NCBI RefSeq assembly: GCF_000003815.2
Contig: NC_049997.1
Location: 10,409,860 to 10,473,859, forward strand
Direction of reading: 5' to 3'
Source: Branchiostoma floridae
Taxonomy: Eukaryota; Chordata; Leptocardii; Amphioxiformes; Branchiostomatidae
DNA: 64,000 nt
Of this stretch, positions 49,836 to 62,255 are shown one piece after another (within the stretch, counting starts at the first letter, position 1; every line of letters begins with the position of its first letter). Below the pieces are notes generated by a model. It did not search any database, was not told the DNA's origin, and worked only from the letters and a program-made list of their open reading frames with translations. The translations under genes and the position numbers were made by a program.

Positions 49836-51033
49836 CTTCTTGAACTTGATGTTCGTCGGTCTATCTTCCTTTGATCTGCGATTTTCACTCACCTGTGGAG
49901 TACCCCAAGGCACGAAGCTTGGTCCCATGGTCTTCCTTGCCCTCATAAAAGATGCAACCCCCCAAGAGGATACTTCAGCAGAAGCCTGGGAATATGTGGA
50001 CGATAAATCTCTTGCAGAGGCCAGACGTGTGACACGTCCTTCTAAAGCACAAACTGATCTGAACAATCTAGCTAGCTGGACTGACAGAAGCCACATGCAA
50101 CTCAATCAAAGTAAATGTCAGGTTTTGTTCATATGTTTCTTGCGAAAACGATCTGCAATAAATAACCAGACTGTTTGTTGGTGCATCTTAACTCGAGGTT
50201 GTGCACATGCCCAAGGTCCTTAGTCTTATCTTACAAGCAAACTTGAAGTGGACTGCGCATGTAACAATGATTGTGGGCAAAGCTAGCCGCTGACTATACA
50301 TGGTTAGGTGTTTAAAGAAACGCGGTCTGAGCTCAAACGACTTAGCACTTGTGTACATATGGTTTGTCCGCCCCACCGGTGCACCCTACGCTTGCCAGGT
50401 TTGGCACCCAGGGCTTACAGTAGAACAGTCATGTAAGATTGAACGTGTCCAGGTCAAAGCCTGTNNNNNNNNNNNNNNNNNNNNNNNNNNNNNNNNNNNN
50501 NNNNNNNNNNNNNNNNNNNNNNNNNNNNNNNNNNNNNNNNNNNNNNNNNNNNNNNNNNNNNNNNTGTCTGAAGGTTGCCAAATCCCTTGTTCATCTGAAG
50601 TTTTCAACTGGCTACCACTATGCAAGGCGCTCTGGAGCACATAGTAAGGGCCTTAGAAATGCAAACAACTTCAGTCAGTTTAGACGTTGAACATACCACT
50701 TTGCCATATTGTGTAGAGCTTTTGAACTCCAATTAGACTTTAAAATAGTATATTTAATATTTCTTAATAGTTTTTTTATATCGATCACAGAACGATTTTA
50801 ATACTTCTGCAAATATTTCATATAGATAGCCACATGTAATTTCAAATAGTACAGTTCATTGATTAGAAATGGACGTTCTTTTATTTCAAAGCATAGAAGT
50901 TAACAATAGACTTTTTGGACTTTTCCTGTATTGTATATTGTACGATGTTATTCAGTTTTCTGACCACCATGTTGTACTTTGTGTGTGTTGTTATCTAAAT
51001 AAACCAGTTCTGTCTGTCTGTCTGTCTGTCTGG
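49836..51033 (+). mobile_element. CR1-like LINE, broken reverse transcriptase
   Basis: The frame at 49840-50220 has the RT blocks TCGVPQGTKLGP, WEYVDDKSL, and LASWTDRSHMQLNQSKC. It is then interrupted by stops and frameshifts. The frame at 50300-50464 continues with LKKRGLSSNDL and ACQVWHPG, a gap follows, and the C-terminus ends in LRNANNFSQFRR. The 3' UTR ends in a TCTG microsatellite (about 51008-51033). Dead copy. Confidence 0.85.
50465..50564. other. Assembly gap (100 N) within LINE
   Basis: A placeholder gap inside the LINE coding region; its true length is unknown. Confidence 0.95.
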
Positions 51034-54000
51034 TAGTATTATTTTAAGATGGGTATCGGTCTAGCTGATCTACTGTCTTTCACAGTAAGAACAACAGAAT
51101 AAACCTGGATATTGATCAATCCAAAAAGGTTTACCAAACACCAAGAACAGTAGGCAGGAAGTTACGCACAGGAAACGAACACAGACAGGGCTAATCGTTC
51201 GTCTGGCACGAACCATTGTTCCTTATCATCAATCAAAACATCCAAGGTTGTCAACAATTCAGAAATGATAAAAGACAAACCGCAAACTGGATGACCGAGT
51301 TTGACTCGTCATTTGCTTATGTTCGGATTGTCTTTATTTCACAGAGTATGCATAATACCGGTTTCCTTTCCGGAAACCAATAATTTCTAATATCTGTGGG
51401 CATGTCAGTTATACCGACTCTTTATGATCTAAAGTCGTGAAAGTCATGGCGGCTCTTTTGATCAACTCAAACATGAGAAGAAAATGATAAAAGAAGATCA
51501 AACGTAGTTCGCCGACCCTTTGACATCGCCAGCTTAAATATTATTGGACCTGGCACATCTCTGTAAAGCTGCCTTGTTTTTATCCAATGGTCCGTTGCTC
51601 AAGTTTGGCGTCTTTGTCACGTTTTGTTCGAGTAAATGTTGTGACCAGATAACCTGTACTGAGATTTACCATGCGGTGTTCTTTTGTAGTTTGGTAACCG
51701 TCTTAGATCAGGAAAGTAACAAGATCAATCTTACATTCTACGCGAAACTTTCTATCACACGATCTCCTACGTACTACTTTGTTTTTCTCTCGACATTTTG
51801 GCTCTACCACACGCAAAGGTACACAAGGTGGCCATTCCATAACGACTGACTAACTCTCTATGGGTGGCCATATACCTGTTACACAATGTGGCCTAGGTGT
51901 CACAAATATGCATATCACTCTACGGGTTTCTTCAAACTTTCACTGCTGGTGAAAGTTAGAGTTCTACACACAAACAAAACAGAGCAAAAGAAAACAAACC
52001 ACAGCAATGCCAATCATACCGCGCACGATGCAAAGTACTCATTCCAAAATTCCAGCTCCGCCACATACCACAACTTCCCTACTACACCGTTTCTTTTGTA
52101 TCCCCTCTCCGCAAGACATTGTAGAACGGAACGTACCATTTCTGATTCAAATCATCATAATTTACAAACCAACTGTCAGTCCACACATTGTAACTTTGTT
52201 TACCATACGAAGCTTAAACAGATTCCATAGTTGGCAGGGGAATGCAATAAGGCATCGCATCTTTGCAAAGATGCTCTCGAGGAATGCCCTTTAGTGACTA
52301 CCACTCAGCCCTTTACTTTATGCCTGGCCAAATGTGAAATGAAAAGGGCCTGTGGCAGATCATCCTTTGATAGATACCTTTAGTTGGCTTTATACTAATC
52401 TATGAAACATCAACGTATCAGATATCTAACATTGTTTTTGTAAACGAAAATTCAACAAACACTTATGCTTGTATAACAAACAAGGATTCCTTATGTCCTC
52501 AGATGACTGTTGTATCAAAACAAGTGGAACAGAAGGGAATGTGAGTACGCTTTATCTCCTAATCTCAGCTCTCACACGAACAGCTTTCATAACCACTGGA
52601 GCCTGTCAGGCAATAGGGGAAAGTTTCTCCATACCAAACAGATGTAACAGGTGGTTGAATACATCATTTGGAAGATATGGTGTTCATTATATCATTGACA
52701 AAACTTTCAAAAGTATTCATTATTGAAACAATTCTAATACCATACTAATAATGTGAGCATTGTATGGGCAGTGCAAATGTTTATGTAGCTGACTATTTAG
52801 GACTTCCTAATCATTGAGTTGATAAATATGATAAGAGTTGGTGAATATCTTAGAATACATGTTGGTGTGAAGACTAGAAAATTAAGTTTCTAATCTACCC
52901 AAAGCTAGGTTACATTTCAAAAGTTAAGCTTTTTTATGGAAACATGGTCAATTTGCTAAATTTTCATGTGCATGATGACATCGGGTATTGTTCAGACTTT
53001 AATGCTAGTATGATTGTCACAGCCACTGTTACATTTCCCATACATTGCACATACCACATTGTGTATGCTCGTTAAGTTGTGATAATGTTTTCATACAGGT
53101 CTGTCCCTTAGTTGCATGTATGCATGTACTACCTAATTTGAAGATAAAACATTGCATTCCCTTTGGTGTTGCTGATTCCCTGTCATCAAGATGTCATATT
53201 TGTACTGGGGGCACATTGACTTAGAGATGGCAATGTGGAATAACTGGAGCTCATGTATCTACCTTAGTAATCATTTGGGTAGCTTTTCGATGACCACTAA
53301 CAAACTAGAAATACCAACATGGACCAAAAATTCATTTAAATTTTCGTAACTGCTTATTACGAACTGAATCATGAAGCCATGCATAACCGCACTCCTCTAG
53401 AACAAAGATTCTGTCAGTTTTGTTGTTGATTGTACTATGTATGTTAAAGAAATACTCTATCTAGCTATATAGAAAGTAGATTCCCCCCACTTTAGACATA
53501 TGAGTAGCACTGACAAATTCATATACCTCGTACGTTTTGACCAACTGACTGCCATACAAATCTACATTTTACCATTACCAAGAAGCGAGAAGAAGCCGAC
53601 CATCTGTGTAGACTATAGCTAGGACTAGGTCTATGATACTATTATGTATGTTCTGTCTCTGTTGTGACCTGTACTTAGCTCGGTTGGGCAAAAATATACA
53701 ATGCAAGTCTTCATTCATTCAATCAAACATGATCAAACACATTGGTTTAAAGATTCCTTAGTCGAACCACCCAAACTCACATAACTACCTTGATTGGATA
53801 GTTAAGTTGTTTAATGCCCACCAAATAGCAACATTGGACCAAAATGCATTTAAATTTTCATAACTGCTCATCAAACATGGCACATTCCCTTAAATATGCC
53901 ATAGTCGATCCAACCAAACTCTTGATTGGGTAGCTGTTCAATGCCAGCCGTCAGGAAATGACAACATGGGCCAACAATTCTTTGTAACTTCTTACTAAAC

Positions 54001-56907
54001 ATAATAAGAAAATGTATTATTGTAATAGAAGAATCACCCAATGCCCAGACCTATGTACGAAAGGAAATGAGTAATCAAGCCAAGAAGTCAGATATATCTA
54101 CACAGAGCAAAAGTTGGAGGATAAACACAGTGTTCAGTGCCTTACCTGGTTATTGGTGACTGCCACACGCGGTAATATGTGTTATAAAGCCGTGTTGGTG
54201 ACAGCCAGACCTGACAGAAACTATGATAGCTATTTTTTGCACCATATGGTCTAGACTTGGTGACCTTATGACCTTCAGGCATGCGGTGAATGAATGAGAG
54301 AGCGGGGAGAAGCCCGTCTCACCGGTATGTCACCCGAAATATTACCCCATTGTAGTTTTTGGTGGGGACCGTCCCAACTGGTCTTTGTTTATTCTAAACA
54401 AACTGTAACTGTTACGAACGTTGATAGATACAATTATATCGTTACTAAACGTCAGGTGATGCACTTAAGCTGACTTACCTGATATTGATCGGAAGAGAAT
54501 TGCAACAAGAGGGTATATTAAATGGTTGTTCTGTTACTGTTGTCATTGTAATGCATAGGATTCCCATGGTACCATCAATTAGACCAAGGAATTCATTGAG
54601 TCCTACCTGGCTTTTGTTAATGAGATCTTTATCTTACGATTCTGCAAACGTAGCTTGACAGTTCCTCTGTGTTCTCAGAAATCATTCTTTTTATTTATTT
54701 ATTTGGCCCATAAAAACAGACTAAATTTGCATTGCACAATAATTGCGGACACAAAAATTACACTTGCCCAGATCATCAGATGTTCCTCTGTTCATTCCCT
54801 TACAAAGTCAATGGTCCAATGTTTGTCAATTCCTTGACAAAGACTGGATACTCGAACGTTTGAGTAAATGACATTTTATGACAGTTTAACTTGCTTCAGT
54901 TTTGTTACCTTGTAGCTCTTTTTATACAGGCTAATGTTTGAATGGACTTTATTGCATGATAATTGTACACAACGTACGGCAACAAATACTACACAAACAC
55001 AAAATAAAGGTAGAGGGTAAAAAGTAACATCATAATTACAATAACAAGAAGAGCTAGCATACGTTTTGATATAGTTTCAATCGAGTGGGGCTAGCCATGA
55101 TATACACGATAGTAACGTTATAGTTTTTATTTATTTTTTGTTATCTTGGTTTCCCAAAAAGTACGAAAGCTCCAGTCCGAGAATGTCCCTGGTTACCACC
55201 TGTGGGGTGGGCTGGAACTGTACCTAATCACTTCATCAAGAACAAATTACATTTTCAAACTTGTTTACTGCACAGCAACATTATCAAAGGCGGGGTTCAC
55301 ATACCCTAGAATTGAACTTGTACAACAAAGTAATCACATCAGTTGCTACCTTCTTGATTGACACCCATTCCCAAAAGCGTATCTGTAGTTTAGCTTAGTT
55401 TTTGTGCTTTTCAAACTTTTGAGAAGATAATGATAATGATTCAGACATAATGGACGTTTCGACACTTGTAATTATCTTAATTCGATTCCTTGACATACCT
55501 TAAGACGGAAGGCAAGGACAGTCTCACTCTATTTTACCCGCCAATCAAGACAAAAACAAACGCGCCATTCTGGTCGTACATGTAGATCGCCTTCGGGGAT
55601 TACGTTAACGATTTAGGTAAGTCAAAACATAAGGAGCTTGTGATTCAGTAACAATAAATTCTATCTGTATTCTAAGGATCTGAGCTGTATTGTAAAACTT
55701 ACGTATGAGTCCCAACATTAAATCGTAATAAACTTTCCAACACACCTGACCAAGCACACCTGTGGAAGAATTAAGGTTGACACGACAAAAAGCTGAGGGG
55801 GAGGGGCCGGGAAATCTCCCACTCTTAAAACTATGTAGCCATCTGCCGAGACGACTCAGGCTATAAAACTACCCTACAATTTACATGCAGTCTAATTCCT
55901 CTTCGCAGTAGGTCATCTTTAGCAAATCTCTAACTTAACTCAGACGAAGATGTCTTAAGTAAGAAGACATGGCTGGGTACGAAGAATGGACAGGAAACCA
56001 AAGAAGGGACGGGAGCTTTTGAAGCCGACAATCGGGTTTGTCCCGAACAATAGAACACGACGTTCGTTGATTTCTGTTCTTCGAAATTCAATTTTCCGGA
56101 GCGACCTTGGAGCTGAACCAAGAGTGAGGTGAGACAATACTGCCGCTGTTTGGGTGTAATGTGAACTAATAATGTGGACTAGAGTGAAGGAATGGCAAAC
56201 TCGCACGGCTGTTAAACGGTGTGAAAACCTGAGTGTAGCACCTCGGGGTACGTTCTATCCCTTTATCCCTCCACAGTTATGTCGGCACGGCCATTAAAAA
56301 ACGCACACTTGTTGCTACACTACAGCAGTGTCCTTATCTAAATTGATAGGAGATTATTTACTCTATCGTCTCATGGGATCCATGTTGATAAAGTTTACAG
56401 ACGACTCTGCTTTTCAGATGCAAGAATGTCGTAATGTCCTTTTCATAAGCCCAGGCTTAACAATTGTTGTTGTTGTTGTTGATATCCTAACGCACAGTTT
56501 CAACACCATACTCAAAACCCATTGTACGGAAATACACAGGTGCATGACGTATCACAGATATGAGAAGTTATGCGATGTTCTACAACTTACAGTGGGGCTA
56601 TCTTACCTTGTGCTGGACTGACGATCGTACAACCGCACTCCGCACCTGCTTGTTGCAACTCACGTCACTTCTGAAGCACAAGACGCATGAATTCTCTCCA
56701 GGGACGGCCGGTTCTTGTCTCAGAAGGCGCCGTCCTGTCACGTCAGATCGTCCCCCAGTAAATTGACGGGCACTAGCCGCCAGGTTGCCCCGACAATTAA
56801 GTGACCACGTGGGCTGGTCCCATATCGACCTCGCGCTGTCCCGGCCACCTGGTCGTCACAAGATGGCGGCTGGACACAAAGATGGCGGACGATGGTTCGT
56901 AATAGTC
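51034..56907. other. Gene-poor intergenic DNA
   Basis: No splice-supported exon was found in either strand. It includes the LINE 3'-end repeat at 53640-53726 and sequences such as TGGACTTTATTGCATGATAA at about 54950, which look like a LINE tail on the minus strand. CAACATGGACCAAAA-type short repeats recur between 53310 and 53990. Confidence 0.45.
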
Positions 56908-57147
56908 CCCCTTTCCACTAGGACGGCGCTCTCTCTGCGCTCTGTCTGCGACCTAAGATTGGACAGATCGCTCAACTAATTGTATAAAAAAGGAAAATTT
57001 TTACGCTTTGTGAGTTTTGTTGTCTTTTCAGTCACACTTTCACAGTTTGTATGACATACGAAGTATCGAATCTAAAGTTACACACATTCGTTTTAGGTCG
57101 CAAAGAGAGCGCAGCGCGATCGCCGTCTAGTGGAAAAGAGGCCTAAA
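56908..57147. mobile_element. MITE, GGCCCCCTTTCACTAGACG family, far copy
   Basis: Ends TAGTCCCCCTTTCCACTAGG and CTAGTGGAAAAGAGGCCTA. The inner GCGCAGCGCGATCGCCGTC is the complement of the 41341 copy's GACGGCGATCGCGCTGCGC. Confidence 0.85.
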
Positions 57148-57237
57148 GTGGGTCCCCGTGGTTATAATCAGCTCACCGAACTGGATTTGTGTGGTTTAGC
57201 TGGGTACTGTAGCGTACCGATTGAGCTGAGCAGGCGG

Positions 57238-57702
57238 CATTTTAGGATGAGGTGTATCTGTCGCCATCGTCTCTTGTGACAATATTGTCTTACATTCTAA
57301 TAGACATGTACAGTCCACCGAGTGACAGATGTAAAACAAAATTGTAAAATTGTTTGAAATGTTGTGCTCATTTCTTTATAAAACCCTGAACACTAAGCCG
57401 GGTTGTTTACAAACACAAACAGGCGTAGAAGTCATAACACTTGATTCTGTAATTTCTAACTGACGACATTTTATGATGAGGTGTATCTGTCGCCCTCATC
57501 TCCTATGATAATATTGTCTGACATCCTGATTGACAGTCAGATATCCAGAGTGATAGATGGAGTAATTGTACTTTGCATCAGTTAGAACACACGTGCTTAT
57601 TTCTCTTTAAAAACTCTGAATACTAAGCCATTTCGTTTAGTGTATTGGCGAACACAAGCAGATGTCACAAGTCATAACACTCCATTCTGTATTTTATAAC
57701 TC
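57238..57702. repeat. Tandem duplication, 229-bp unit x 2
   Basis: CATTTTAGGATGAGGTGTAT starts the first unit and CATTTTATGATGAGGTGTAT (57467) the second. Both run through CTGTCGCC, ACTAAGCC and AAGTCATAACAC. They are clearly diverged, so not recent. Confidence 0.85.
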
Positions 57703-58496
57703 AAATTCGCTTTAATGACACAAATCGCTTTATGCTCTGTTTAATTGATGTACACGTCCATAGAGATGGCAGATATAGCAGATATATGACTTAAGCGGCT
57801 ATGATGTTAGTGAACTATGTTATATGTTGCTATTCCATATCATTATTGTTATCATCGCTAGTTTTTATCGTAAGTTTCTTCAGTTTATTTTGTTTTTTTG
57901 TTCTTTGTATGCGTCACCGCATTTAAGCATGCACTGTTAGAATAGGGTACTATTTTGATTGCGGTGCCACATTGTCCTTGTTTTTGTCTTAAAACAAATT
58001 TGGAAAGTAAGATATTTCTATCCACGTTGTGTCATTACTTCCGTGTTGCCAAACACACACCGTCTCACTAGGTCAGTCTACTGCATGTTACTTGTTGGTG
58101 CATAAATTTGTTACCAGATGTTTGCTGTAAACACGTTAGATAGGGTCTTTCCGCTTGATTCTACCAGTTACAGCCACCGGGTCGTGTATTGGTGATGGTT
58201 CAGTGCACAGGTAACGCTTGACTTGTTCCAGTCAGGTATATATACTGTGGCTTGTATAGTAAAGGACAAGGGAAGGCCTAGTTCTCGTAAAACGATGAAT
58301 CAGATGTTGCAATTTGTCTGTTTCCATTGCATACCTCATGGCGTTACACACCTGGTTTGTACTGAAGAGTACAAAGCTGCACACCTGGGCATATTTATCT
58401 GATCTTCTCATACCGGGATGGACCCGTACTCTTTTCGAGAAGTGTGGTGGGTTCTTTTACGTGTCCTATGTGTGGCTGTCCTCAAAGTTGACCTCC
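57703..58496. other. No gene recognised
   Basis: AT-rich intergenic sequence. A TTGTCTTAAAACAAATTTGG stretch near 57987 resembles the SINE tail. Confidence 0.4.
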
Positions 58497-58740
58497 ATTT
58501 AACATCCTATCCGATAGACATCCCCAATTGAAGCTTATCGCAATTGAAGCTAGGTTCTCATTTTCGTCCGAGCGAAGCGATGAAATTCGTGCCTTTCCCA
58601 GGGGCACAACGTCGGAGCATATCAGGAGACTCGAACACAGGACCTCTGGGCTTTGACCAAAAACACCTACCGTTACGCTACACGACGCCACGCTGCCTGG
58701 CAACCTCCTTTCTAATTGTATATTGTAGTTTCCCAAAGGA
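58497..58740 (-). mobile_element. SINE-like copy on the minus strand
   Basis: GAGACTCGAACACAGGACCT at 58629 is a reversed B-box-like segment in a tRNA-like context (ACCGTTACGCTACACGACG). The rest is diverged and the tail is not clear. Confidence 0.5.
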
Positions 58741-59289
58741 ACAAGTGCTAGAGGTTAATATTATAACGTATTTTGTGTATGTTCTAGATATTCATGTTTT
58801 CCTGTACATTAATCGCTGAATAAATGCTGAAAATCACACGGACAATTACACCATCATCTTGACGCAATCGACACCCCAGAATTACGATCTTAAGGTGGTA
58901 CAAATTATGTATAACCATGTTCAATGCATTGTATGTAACAATTTTGATGTGAATACGATTCTTTCCATTGTTTCCTCACTTTCTGCAATTCAAGTCTCTC
59001 AGAGTTTGTTTTTGGTTCTTTAAGATATATTGAATACAGAATAACTGAAAAATATCCTAACGTCAACATCGATTTTCTGACGTATACGTTCTGCACTTTG
59101 ACCTTTGACCTCTCCTCTCTGCAGGTATTTGACCCCTGTTACCCTTAATGATCAGAGCCTGCGGCTGAATCTAATGGAGCGAACGCCAGGTGACCTCGTG
59201 GAACAGCTGTGCGATCAGACAGTTTGTTTACTTCAAATCTCGGCACTGCAGTGAAGCAATTGTCAGTTCTATTACGCTATTAGCTGTAG

Positions 59290-59666
59290 TGGAGTCGTGT
59301 GCCTACTTACCAACTGCTGTGTGTTTGACCCAGAACCCAGGAGTCCTGGGTTCGAATCCTCTCATGCTACCGGTTTTGTGCCATTAGGAAAGGTACTTTA
59401 CACGACTTTCCAAGATACATCCATGTGTGAAAATGGTAACCTTACTTCGGTTGGTGAGGTAAAAGGCAGTGGAAGGAGAACGATTGGCCTCCTTTCCCAA
59501 TACTTTACCCAGAGCAAATGATTACAACGTTAACAATCCACTGCCCATACGGCCTAAAAATGTACCTTCTGTCTTCTGTTTGTACTTTGTATGTGGCACT
59601 GTCAAAGTAAGTTACCGTACTTGAGTGCAGTGACACTATTGTAGTTGTCTGTCTTAAAGCAAATTA
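59290..59666 (+). mobile_element. tRNA-derived SINE, second full copy
   Basis: The B box GGGTTCGAATCC at about 59348 is better preserved than in the 44700 copy. The body (TTACTTCGGTTGGTGAGGTA) and the tail (TTGTCTGTCTTAAAGCAAAT) agree with it. An A-rich stretch follows. Confidence 0.75.
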
Positions 59667-59994
59667 AAAAAAAACACACAAAAAAACACATAATTATCAT
59701 GTCTCGCCGTCTGCAGTGTCCCAACTGTCGCCATTTTTATCTCCGCCATTTTGTCAATGGCGACAGTTTCGTGACACCTACGCATATTCTAACATCAATA
59801 AACCTACTTTTGGCACTTTATGGTGACTTGTATGGTATCTGTTTCATTGACAGACTTTTGGCAATATATACAGTGGTCGAAAAATAAATGACCTGGAAAC
59901 ATCTATAACATTAATCGAATAATGTGTACATGACTGTACGCCGGGTTCAGGGCATCCAAATCACGCACTTTAGGAGACGGGTTCTGACTGCATT

Positions 59995-60345
59995 GTCTGT
60001 ATCACAAACAAACCTTTATACTACTTTAAACAAACCATATATATGTACTACATTGGAGTACGAGGAAAATGGCCAGTTGTCACAACAGATTGTATTGACT
60101 GAACGTTGGAACACACGTGCTACCATATCACAAACAGACCTTTATGCTACTTTAAACAAACCATATACTGCATTGGAGTACGAAGAAATTGAACACAACA
60201 GAACGTTGGAACACACGTGCTACCTGTATCACAAACAGACCTTTACCATATATTACGTTGGAGTACGAACAAACTGGCGAGTTGTCACAACAGAGTGTAT
60301 TGACAGAACGTTGGCGCACATACTCGTACACGTGCTGCATTCTAC
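59995..60345. repeat. Tandem array around CAAACAGACCTTTA / GAACGTTGG
   Basis: Three units of 105-130 bases share TATCACAAACAGACCTTTA, TTGGAGTACGA, and GAACGTTGGAACACACGTGC. They stay open in one frame for about 130 codons, but that follows from the repeat and gives no recognisable protein. Confidence 0.8.
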
Positions 60346-61200
60346 ACTTTGTGATTTACCACCGCAATTCACCAGTGAGACAACTTAATGTTTCATTCAT
60401 TCGTAGACAAATAGCTTATTGGTCTTCTAGCTTACATTGTAGTACCAATAATCGTATTTGTCCCTACAGTTTTAAAGCTGCCTTTGTAGCCAGCCTCTCA
60501 CATCCATTGAGCGCGCTAAATGGTTTGAAAAATGCCCCTGGCGCCTTCTGGAACTCGGCTATAGAGTTATAACTAGACTCAGTCATTCGGCCAATTACTG
60601 CCCCGTTGATGGACAGGGGTCGACACTTCGGTTGATGTGGTGGGTACGGTCCTATTGTGTGCGAGGGAGAAGTATTTTAGCTCCGGGCCTGGCGTAACCA
60701 CATAACCTTTCATCACCTCACTTTAACAGCCCTGCCTCCCTTTGTAGCACCCTCTTTTGTTAAGTTTCCCAAATCCGCGTTTTTTTTACCTGCAAAGGCG
60801 ATCAGACGTCTTCTCCTGTTGCCATAGTGACGCCTGTGGGAAGACTGTCAGGTTTACAGGTGTTGTCAGGTCGGTGTTTGTTGTAGGTTTGCAGCAGGTT
60901 AAGTTGTGAAAACAGGTGTTAAGGGATGAGCTGGGACTAAACGAACTCAGGTGACAGAGCAGCTTCAGGGGAAAAGATACTAACGACCCCCCCCCCCCCC
61001 GACACACACTAAAGGTGGTAAAGTACGGTTGAACCTTCTACACAATTATGCCAGTTGGAGAATTAGAACACAAACAGTTGAAAAACGCTTGAATAAGTCT
61101 CAAAGCATTACAAGGCATCCAGCCGACGAAGAATGTGCAGTCTATTTATGTCGAATAGACTGTGTCAAGTTATCATAGGGTTTATTTGGTTGTACATTTT
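60346..61200. other. No gene recognised
   Basis: Holds a poly-C run (60990-61001). No exon or transposon end was recognised. Confidence 0.4.
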
Positions 61201-61645
61201 ATTTGGATTCATGTTCACCGCAAAGAATCTAACGATATTTGGCCTGCTCTGTGGATTGTTTGCTCGCAAAGTTACATGTGCTGCGCCGCCTATTTCATAT
61301 GTTACGCAATAAGTTATTCCCATTCATATATCTAAATACATGTACTACAGATTTCAAGATACTCCATACCATAAGTAGATCAGACTATATCTTTAGATCC
61401 GACAGCCCTCATAATTCTACGATATGTAAATACATAAAGATTGCTTTGTGATCAGAAAATACATGTTTAGCCGCATGCCCTGATTGTGTGGAGGGTTTCT
61501 TATTACCCTATATTGTTTAGTTAGTAGAGTTTTAAGATTTATTCTATCTACTTTGTTGTAGTTTATATTTGGCCATACAAAGGTCACTATACTTATTGTC
61601 GTGTCGATAAAGCTTGATCGATTGATTGATTTGATTGATTGAAGT
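61201..61645 (+). mobile_element. LINE C-terminal and 3' end fragment
   Basis: The frame ending at 61451 (RNKLFPFIYL ... CKYIKIAL) has the length and ending style of the LINE C-terminus after the zinc knuckle. It is followed by about 180 bases of UTR and a GATT microsatellite tail at 61617-61640. Assignment rests on pattern only. Confidence 0.55.
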
Positions 61646-62014
61646 ATTGACCTTTGAGTGATGTTTCAAAACTTGCTTCTTAAGAAAGTTGCTAGTTCTG
61701 AAGGCTTTAATTGAAGCGTCTGAAACGAAGCAATTAAAATAATCTCAAAATGCACGACGCAAAACAAAAACAATATCACTTTACTCTAGGGTCCCTTTCA
61801 ACAGCCGATCTCCACAATAACAACGGTTTTCCTCTCTCTTTCGGGACTCGTTAAGGTTTGATAATTAATCCCTGTTGAGGGTGCTTCACAAGATGAAATG
61901 TATCCGATATCCCTGTGCGGTCTTCGCCACTGGTGGATAAAGGATGAAGCATATCTTTCGTCCTGTGCAGTCGTGATGTTTGCATCTCAACAAAAGAACC
62001 CGAAAGGAACCGTC

Positions 62015-62255
62015 AAAGGCAGAGGAAACAGTAAACGACATAGTTTTGATTGAACTACAATCCCATTGATGTACCCAACACTAGGACCGACAAAGGCAAA
62101 GGAAGACAAAAACGACATTTTTGATTGAACGACAATCCTATTGGTCTATACCAAACACTGGGACCGACAAAGGCGTAGGAAGACAAAAATTGACATTTTT
62201 GATTGAACTACAATCCAATTGATCTACACATAGATACATTCAAACGACAAAGGTA
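62015..62255. repeat. Tandem array, about 77-bp unit x 3
   Basis: GGACCGACAAAGGC and TTTTGATTGAACTACAATCC recur at about 62084 and 62161, with a first, more diverged unit before them. Non-coding. Confidence 0.85.

Noticed and set aside
59340..59362. A possible tRNA gene (GGGTTCGAATCC box)
   Set aside because: The surrounding sequence does not fold as a complete tRNA and belongs to a SINE with a second copy at 44700.
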